64,000 bases of DNA from Gemmatimonadaceae bacterium (GTDB taxonomy: Bacteria > Gemmatimonadota > Gemmatimonadetes > Gemmatimonadales > Gemmatimonadaceae), in NCBI GenBank assembly GCA_036504815.1, contig DASXUN010000004.1:237326-301325 (forward strand), in the 5' to 3' direction. The first letter of the stretch is position 1. Every line of letters begins with the position of its first letter. The position numbers and the translations under genes were made by a program. Shown one piece after another: positions 60,101 to 64,000 of the stretch. The notes under the pieces were generated by a model. The model was not told where the DNA came from. It worked only from the letters and a program-made list of their open reading frames with translations, and searched no databases.

Positions 60101-60201
60101 GCCACAACTGACGACGTCATGAGCATCAGTCCGGCCATCAGCACGCCGCGCACCGCGCGGCGCGCGCCCTCGCTCTCCCGGCGATTGCGCATCACGATCA
60201 C
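57103..60201 (-). CDS. Exported DUF5107 protein with TPR domain
   Basis: This encodes 1032 residues from GTG 60201 (ATG 60192 is possible). The signal peptide ends VVAAQ. The DUF5107 domain (about 85-450) shows IYPYFRFDGFSATSVPKDWK, NDFIRVLITPEIGGKIWSAV, ANYGIIGHTPNVSTPVDYA and GEEDFFGAYWHEQDFGMARV. These domains adopt a galactose-mutarotase-like fold often linked with glycoside hydrolases. The rest is TPR-like helices. It probably works on glycans outside the cytoplasm. Its start overlaps the stop of the DUF6067 gene (GTGA), so the two proteins are made together. Confidence 0.85.
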   Translation of the reverse strand: MIVMRNRRESEGARRAVRGVLMAGLMLMTSSVVAAQGASRRVAVGRSAGGRGASQGQASFGPARVREYKQSFPTYPFSDPNPIPVVGRIYPYFRFDGFSATSVPKDWKVVELENDFIRVLITPEIGGKIWSAVEKKSGRPFIYYNHAVKFRDIAMRGPWTSGGIEANYGIIGHTPNVSTPVDYATRRNADGSVSCITGVFDLLTGTTWRVETRLAPDQAYFTTTSTWYNSSSLEEPYYTWMTAGIPVQGNLQYVFPGTGQIGHDGELGDWPVNRKLNRDVSWYERNDFGPYKSYHVVGGEEDFFGAYWHEQDFGMARVAPRDEKPGQKIWIWGLSRQGMIWEQLLTDTDGQYSELQSGRLFNQSAEGSTFTPFKHRGFTPQAVDRWTERWMPVIGTKGFVTARAAGAMKVSKDGDQIIVAISPSEPIADSLIVTANGKRLAARRVVRAPLQAWADTIAAPGVDLSSVVVVLGDRRIEWRGDPAATSLDRPLVTPKAFDWTSAYGLWLKGKELMRQREYVRAEPLLDSALAKEPYFVPALADRAALHLRAMQYADARRVAMTALAVDAYDGAANYYYGVANRRLGRAADARDGFEIASQSAEYRAAAWTELARLWLAEGDEARALSYVDKALTVDDANLAALAMRVVVARHRGDAKGVQRWLGALEAADPLSHVARYERLLAQKAPTSGRALLSGVRAEMPEQSLFEVASFYQSIGDRRAALDVLEGVGDHPEALYWRAALLQGTARSSAASSAAIAARPSDDPTSLIERANALSPRFVFPFRPEVLDALEGVVRQNSSWKPRYYLALGYWGTGRVAQAALMLTGLARTPDYAPFYAARASLPGRAAHDVITDLERAASLDTAEWRYGKLLVERHLEQQDTARALAVATEYARRLPSSYILAMTRVRALMGAQRYAEADALLGTLTIIPFEGSAEGHALHREAKLMLAVDAMRDGRWENARALIAAAREWPERLGAGKPYPADVDERLEDWLAADVARRIGAPEAAAVMQTHPMPEATGLAGRVIARWRTLDR

Positions 60202-63200
60202 CTGATGATGAAGATGATTCCCTTCCCCGGCGCGATCTCGATGGCATCGCCCGGCTTTAGTTCTTGCGCCGCCTGCAGTCCCTGCACCGCCGGCACGTAG
60301 AATCGGGCGCGCGCCGGATCAATGCCGAGCGCCGTCCAGTTCACATTCATCCGCACCGAGACGGGGGTGGGCGCCCAGCTCGCCACCGCCACCAACGCGC
60401 GGCCGTTGCGGCGGAAGACGGTTGCCTTCACGTCGTCGCGTCCCGTGGTCACCGGCACCGACGGCGCCCACCACCCGAGCAGCGTGGAGCCCTTGATGCC
60501 GAAGGCGTCCCACAGCCTCCAGAGCGGACGCGGATCGGCTTGCGCCGACCATGGCATGCGGTTGGTCATGCCGAACACCATCCCGCGCCACGGATTCCCG
60601 CCCCCTTCCAGCATCTCACCCATCAGGCCGAACGGGATGCCGCTGACCTCGCTCATCCAGAAGTCGGCCGAGCTCTTCTCGTAGTCGAAGTATTCGCCGA
60701 ACCACAGGCGATCGAGGAACGGGAACAGTTCCATGTAGAGCATGGCGCTGTTGATGAAGCCATCGCGCTCGTTGTACTGGTTGGCCGAGTGAAGGTCCAC
60801 GATGCCCGGATGGCCGTCCTGCTTCAGCATGCGGCGCACGCGCTTCATCGTGGTGCGGTCGAAGGCGACGTCGTCGAGGTAGAGGCCGTCGATGCCGACG
60901 TTCTTCACCAGCCAGTTGATCCCCTCGATGTAGTAGTTGTGCCAGCGACTCATCCCGCTGTTCACGACCGCGGCGTCCCTGATGTCCGGCACGAACCAGG
61001 CGGCGATGTAATCGTCGCCGAGGTGCTCCTGGAGCCACGAGTAACCGCCGCCGGCTCCCGGCGAGTAGACCTCATGCCCGAACGAGCGGAGGGCGAACGT
61101 CTCGTACGCGTGGTTCGAGAGCTCGCGCACGGTGTTGTAGATCTTGACCTTCAGTCCGCGCGCGTGCGCCGCATCGATGTACGCCTTCATCGTGTCGTGC
61201 GCGATGAAGGGGTAGTTGATCCACGGATTGATGGCGTTGGCATGGTGGATGTTCACCACGGTGGCGCCGGCGGCAATCACGGTGTCGATGGGCGAGAACT
61301 TATGATAGAAGCGCCGCGCCCACTGGTTCTCGGTGTCGAGCGCGTGGAACGGGGTGATCAGGAAGCGCACGTCGAAGCGCAGGGAGTCGCCGGCGGCGAG
61401 CGTGCGCGCGCCACTCATGGCCTGCACGCGCACGGTGTTCCCGTCCTCGCGCCAGGAGATCGTTCCCTTGCCCTCATTGCCCCACGACGGCGGGAGGAGC
61501 AGCGGCTTCTGCAGGTAGAAATTGGTGTTGAGCGGGCGCACGTAGTTCTCGGCGCGCAGCGAGAACATCAGCCCTGCATTGACGCCTCCCAGCCACGCGC
61601 CGTCCTGGTTCTTCCTGGCGACGTCCCACGTCCAATCGAACGACGCCGGGCGTGACTGCCCCTTGAGGCCGAGCCCCAGGGCGTAGGTGGCCGCGGATTT
61701 CGCGTACGGGAGGTCGAGGCGCACGTCATCGAGCGCGAGTTCCGATTTCGCCTGCAGGCGGACCTCGTAGTTCAGGAAGCCGTCAAACTCGAGGGTGCCG
61801 CGCACCGCGATCTCATAGGCACCGCCGTCGGTGGTGGCTTCCCACGAGACGGTACCCGGCTCGCGCCGGGTGAAGCGCAGCGCCCGCGCGATCTTCGTCC
61901 CCCCCTCGCCACACCGTGCCTGTGCCCCTGCACCACACCCTGCACCGTGCCCTTGCACCACCGAAAGCCTCACCGCCTCCGCGATCACGGCGTTCGGTTT
62001 CGCTCCGACCCCCGTCATCTCCGGGGTGAAGAACGTCTCGATCTTCGCCGGCAGCCCCGACGCATCGAGCGTGATGGAGCGCCCGAGAATCTTCAGAACG
62101 CGCCCTTCGACCACGATCGGCGTGTACGGTGCGATGACGTCGTTGCGCTGGCCGAGCGTTGAGTTGAACCACTTGAGCCGCGTCAGCTTCTCCGGCTCGT
62201 TCGCGCCGCCGGCGAGCACGGAATCGCGCCCCACCGTGATGGCGAGCGCGATGGTCACGGGGGCCGCGCCTTCAGCGCCGACCCTTGCCGTGCCGCGGTA
62301 GATGCCTGGGAGCGCGTCCATTGGCACGTCCACGCCGCACCACATCGCCTGTACGGCGCCGGCCGCAACATCCACGCGCTTCCTGAGCCGCGCTCCGTCC
62401 CAGTTGATGCCGCCCTCATTGAACGAGGTGAGGCGCGAGGCGGAAATGACGGCGCCGGGCCCACTGAGGTCGCTGAACGTCACATGGACGTTGGTCAGCG
62501 GACGACGCGCCCAGACGCCCAACTGGAAGGCGAGGAACTCGCCGCGGCGCGCGGCGTCGGCGAACCGCGCCGTCGAGCCGCGCTCCACCCAGCGCAGCGG
62601 CAACTGGTCGCGCATCCGGATGGAGTGCAGGCGATCCTCCGGGAAGACCACGAACGCCGCGTCGCGAGAGGCGGCGTCCAGCCGCGACACTTCATCGGGA
62701 GTGGCGATCACTTCCATCGGCGCGAAGCTGTTCAGCGAATCCACGGCCTCGAAGCGCTCCACACTCGCCGTCGGGACTGCGCCGGCCGCTGCCAACGCCG
62801 CGAGCCACGTGCTGTCGGCCGTGTTCGTGACGGGGAGGTACTTCACGTTGGGATAGTTGGAGCGCCCGCCCGACTTGTACGGCAGGTAATACAGGAAGTA
62901 GCGCCCAGCGCCTGCTATCGGCTCGAAGTCGAATTCGCCGGCCGCCTGCGTGACCGTGCCGCGACGGACGTTGGCGACCACCGCGCCCGCCTCGGTGGTG
63001 ATGATGGCCGCCTTGGTAGCCGCCCCCCTGTCCGGGCGGCGCCACGGCACGCGCACGTGCACCCAGCGGCCGCTCGCGTCCACGCGCACCACGGCGCGGT
63101 GGTTGCCGAACCTCTCAGAGTCCCATCGGCTTGCCGCGACGGTGAACGCCGGCGACTGCGCGGCAAGGGGCACGGCGGAGGCGGCGAGCACAGCCGCAGT

Positions 63201-63224
63201 TAGGAGACAGCGACGGGTACGCAT
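60198..63224 (-). CDS. Exported glycoside-hydrolase-like DUF6067 protein
   Basis: This encodes 1008 residues. The signal peptide MRTRRCLLTAAVLAASAVPL ends AAQ. N-terminal beta-sandwich domains (about 30-330) precede a TIM-barrel part from about 600 with FALRSFGHEVYSPGAGGGYS and NVGIDGLYLDDVAFDRTTMK, in which the DD pair is a likely catalytic or substrate-binding site, and SANQYNERDGFINSAMLYME. It fits DUF6067 (related to GH123-like enzymes) and probably cleaves a complex glycan. The substrate is unknown. The overlapped DUF5107 gene is its likely partner. Confidence 0.85.
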   Translation of the reverse strand: MRTRRCLLTAAVLAASAVPLAAQSPAFTVAASRWDSERFGNHRAVVRVDASGRWVHVRVPWRRPDRGAATKAAIITTEAGAVVANVRRGTVTQAAGEFDFEPIAGAGRYFLYYLPYKSGGRSNYPNVKYLPVTNTADSTWLAALAAAGAVPTASVERFEAVDSLNSFAPMEVIATPDEVSRLDAASRDAAFVVFPEDRLHSIRMRDQLPLRWVERGSTARFADAARRGEFLAFQLGVWARRPLTNVHVTFSDLSGPGAVISASRLTSFNEGGINWDGARLRKRVDVAAGAVQAMWCGVDVPMDALPGIYRGTARVGAEGAAPVTIALAITVGRDSVLAGGANEPEKLTRLKWFNSTLGQRNDVIAPYTPIVVEGRVLKILGRSITLDASGLPAKIETFFTPEMTGVGAKPNAVIAEAVRLSVVQGHGAGCGAGAQARCGEGGTKIARALRFTRREPGTVSWEATTDGGAYEIAVRGTLEFDGFLNYEVRLQAKSELALDDVRLDLPYAKSAATYALGLGLKGQSRPASFDWTWDVARKNQDGAWLGGVNAGLMFSLRAENYVRPLNTNFYLQKPLLLPPSWGNEGKGTISWREDGNTVRVQAMSGARTLAAGDSLRFDVRFLITPFHALDTENQWARRFYHKFSPIDTVIAAGATVVNIHHANAINPWINYPFIAHDTMKAYIDAAHARGLKVKIYNTVRELSNHAYETFALRSFGHEVYSPGAGGGYSWLQEHLGDDYIAAWFVPDIRDAAVVNSGMSRWHNYYIEGINWLVKNVGIDGLYLDDVAFDRTTMKRVRRMLKQDGHPGIVDLHSANQYNERDGFINSAMLYMELFPFLDRLWFGEYFDYEKSSADFWMSEVSGIPFGLMGEMLEGGGNPWRGMVFGMTNRMPWSAQADPRPLWRLWDAFGIKGSTLLGWWAPSVPVTTGRDDVKATVFRRNGRALVAVASWAPTPVSVRMNVNWTALGIDPARARFYVPAVQGLQAAQELKPGDAIEIAPGKGIIFIIR

Positions 63225-63304
63225 GGCTCAGTGGATCAGGACGGTTGAGCGTACGATCACGCGCGGCACGGCCGACGTGGCCGCGCCGAATGCAGGCGGA
63301 CGAC

Positions 63305-63841
63305 TTACGGCGCGAACGTAGCGTAGCCCTGCGCGTGCAGCGTGGCGCGCGCAAAGGTGGCCGAGGTCGCCACGAGGACAAAGGGCAGCACCTGCTCGCG
63401 GCTGATCTTGCGTCCGGCCATGGCCTGCCCGCAGACGATGATCTGCACCCCGGCATCGCTCATCGCCTTCATCAGGGCAATGTTCGGATTGTCCACGCCG
63501 TTGACCGCCTGGTACGCTTCGTTCGTCATCACCGAGCCGACCGCGCCCCCCGAGATGATGAGCGCCAGGTGCACCTTGGCGCGCTCGATGCCGTTGGCAT
63601 CGGCGATCATCAGGAAGTTCGCGGGGCGCGCCATCCCGGCGGGCATCTCACTCGGACGGGCCGGGGCGGTGCTGACGTCCCATAGCACCTTGTACTCCAC
63701 GGTCTTGTCGCCGTGGAACGACGGGTTTGGCACGGGGGTGGGAGTGCCGTACTGCCGCAGGGTCGCCTCTCCCGACTGCGCGGCGGCCGCCGAGGGCGCG
63801 AGCAGCGTGATAGCGAGCGCGAACCACGTGAGTCGTCTCAT
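63305..63841 (-). CDS. DsrE-like exported protein
   Basis: This encodes 178 residues. The signal peptide MRRLTWFALAITLLAPSAAA ends AQ. The body has KVHLALIISGGAVGSVMTNE, NPNIALMKAMSDAGVQIIVC and GQAMAGRKISREQVLPF, a DsrE/DsrF-type alpha/beta fold with one Cys at the position of the sulfur-carrier Cys. It may bind or move sulfur species in the periplasm, but partners are unseen. A direct-repeat array of CACGGAG lies upstream at 63916-63958. Confidence 0.75.
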   Translation of the reverse strand: MRRLTWFALAITLLAPSAAAAQSGEATLRQYGTPTPVPNPSFHGDKTVEYKVLWDVSTAPARPSEMPAGMARPANFLMIADANGIERAKVHLALIISGGAVGSVMTNEAYQAVNGVDNPNIALMKAMSDAGVQIIVCGQAMAGRKISREQVLPFVLVATSATFARATLHAQGYATFAP

Positions 63842-63915
63842 CTCTTCCTCGTCTCGGGGACCGATGAAAAGCTACCGTGCGGCGACACGGCCGCCACCGC
63901 GCTGGACTCTTTCAC

Positions 63916-63958
63916 CACGGAGGCACGGAGAACTGCCGGAGGGCCACGGAGAACTGCC
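63916..63958. repeat. CACGGAG direct repeats at the right end
   Basis: CACGGAG occurs three times (63916, 63924, 63945), the last two each followed by AACTGCC. The same word forms the hairpin at 21968-22022. This may be a dispersed short repeat family. Confidence 0.6.
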
Positions 63959-64000
63959 ACTGCCGGGGTAACGACCGCGCGCCACGCAATCGTCTGCGTG

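Overview
This 64 kb window is GC-rich, gene-dense bacterial chromosome. Many exported proteins carry signal peptides ending in AQ-type cleavage sites. The exported hydrolases, DUF5107- and DUF6067-type proteins, large Ser/Thr kinase with TPRs, HD-GYP protein and Ig-like lipoprotein together suggest Gemmatimonadota or a close relative. That placement is an inference from gene style; there is no rRNA to confirm it. I saw no rRNA, tRNA, CRISPR array, transposase, integrase or phage gene.

Layout. 0-9 kb (+): end of a SPOR-like gene, smc, an exported FlgD-like protein, DAHP synthase, lolA and a penicillin-acylase-like hydrolase. 9-14 kb (-): a translation and nucleotide operon read rpmE-prfA-prmC-ylbF-like-tmk-S41 protease. 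14-22 kb (+): Crp-family regulator, metallo-beta-lactamase-fold protein, CsgG-like protein, GAF/HD-GYP protein and M14 carboxypeptidase. 22-28 kb (-): Ig-like lipoprotein and a Ser/Thr kinase. 28-31 kb: GH29 fucosidase, TspO-like protein, cytochrome c and TerB. 31-41 kb (-): M20 peptidase, then a tightly overlapping operon yajQ-rimO-spoIID-DUF4105-hyuA-hyuB. 41-48 kb (-): RpoD-type sigma factor, signal peptidase I, aldehyde dehydrogenase, then larE, an unknown exported protein, an NtrC-type regulator and a small membrane protein. 48-54 kb: two methyltransferases separated by palindromic repeats, a D-aminoacylase-like lipoprotein and a glyoxalase-type dioxygenase. 54-64 kb (-): NhaD antiporter, comM, and an exported DUF5107/TPR plus DUF6067 pair, then a DsrE-like protein.

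The most unusual content is between the genes. Seven copies of a roughly 140 bp palindromic element (family A) lie at 4.8, 18.8, 27.8, 42.8, 48.2, 49.3 and 50.3 kb. Most start within a few bases of a stop codon. The left arm is purine-rich with Shine-Dalgarno-like GAGGAGG blocks, and the right arm carries the matching CCTCCTC blocks. A second palindrome of the same size but unrelated sequence (family B) exactly fills the gap between two convergent genes at 9.05-9.19 kb. Tandem arrays with periods of 7, 8, 10, 13 and 14 bp occupy other gaps. No mobility gene is present, so these look like non-autonomous or hairpin-type intergenic elements. They probably act as terminators or mRNA 3'-end structures, and some have changed gene ends or mimic gene starts.

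Two genes, prfA and the kinase, appear to start at CTG upstream of the starts usually assigned. The evidence is in-frame conserved sequence before the first ATG, GTG or TTG.
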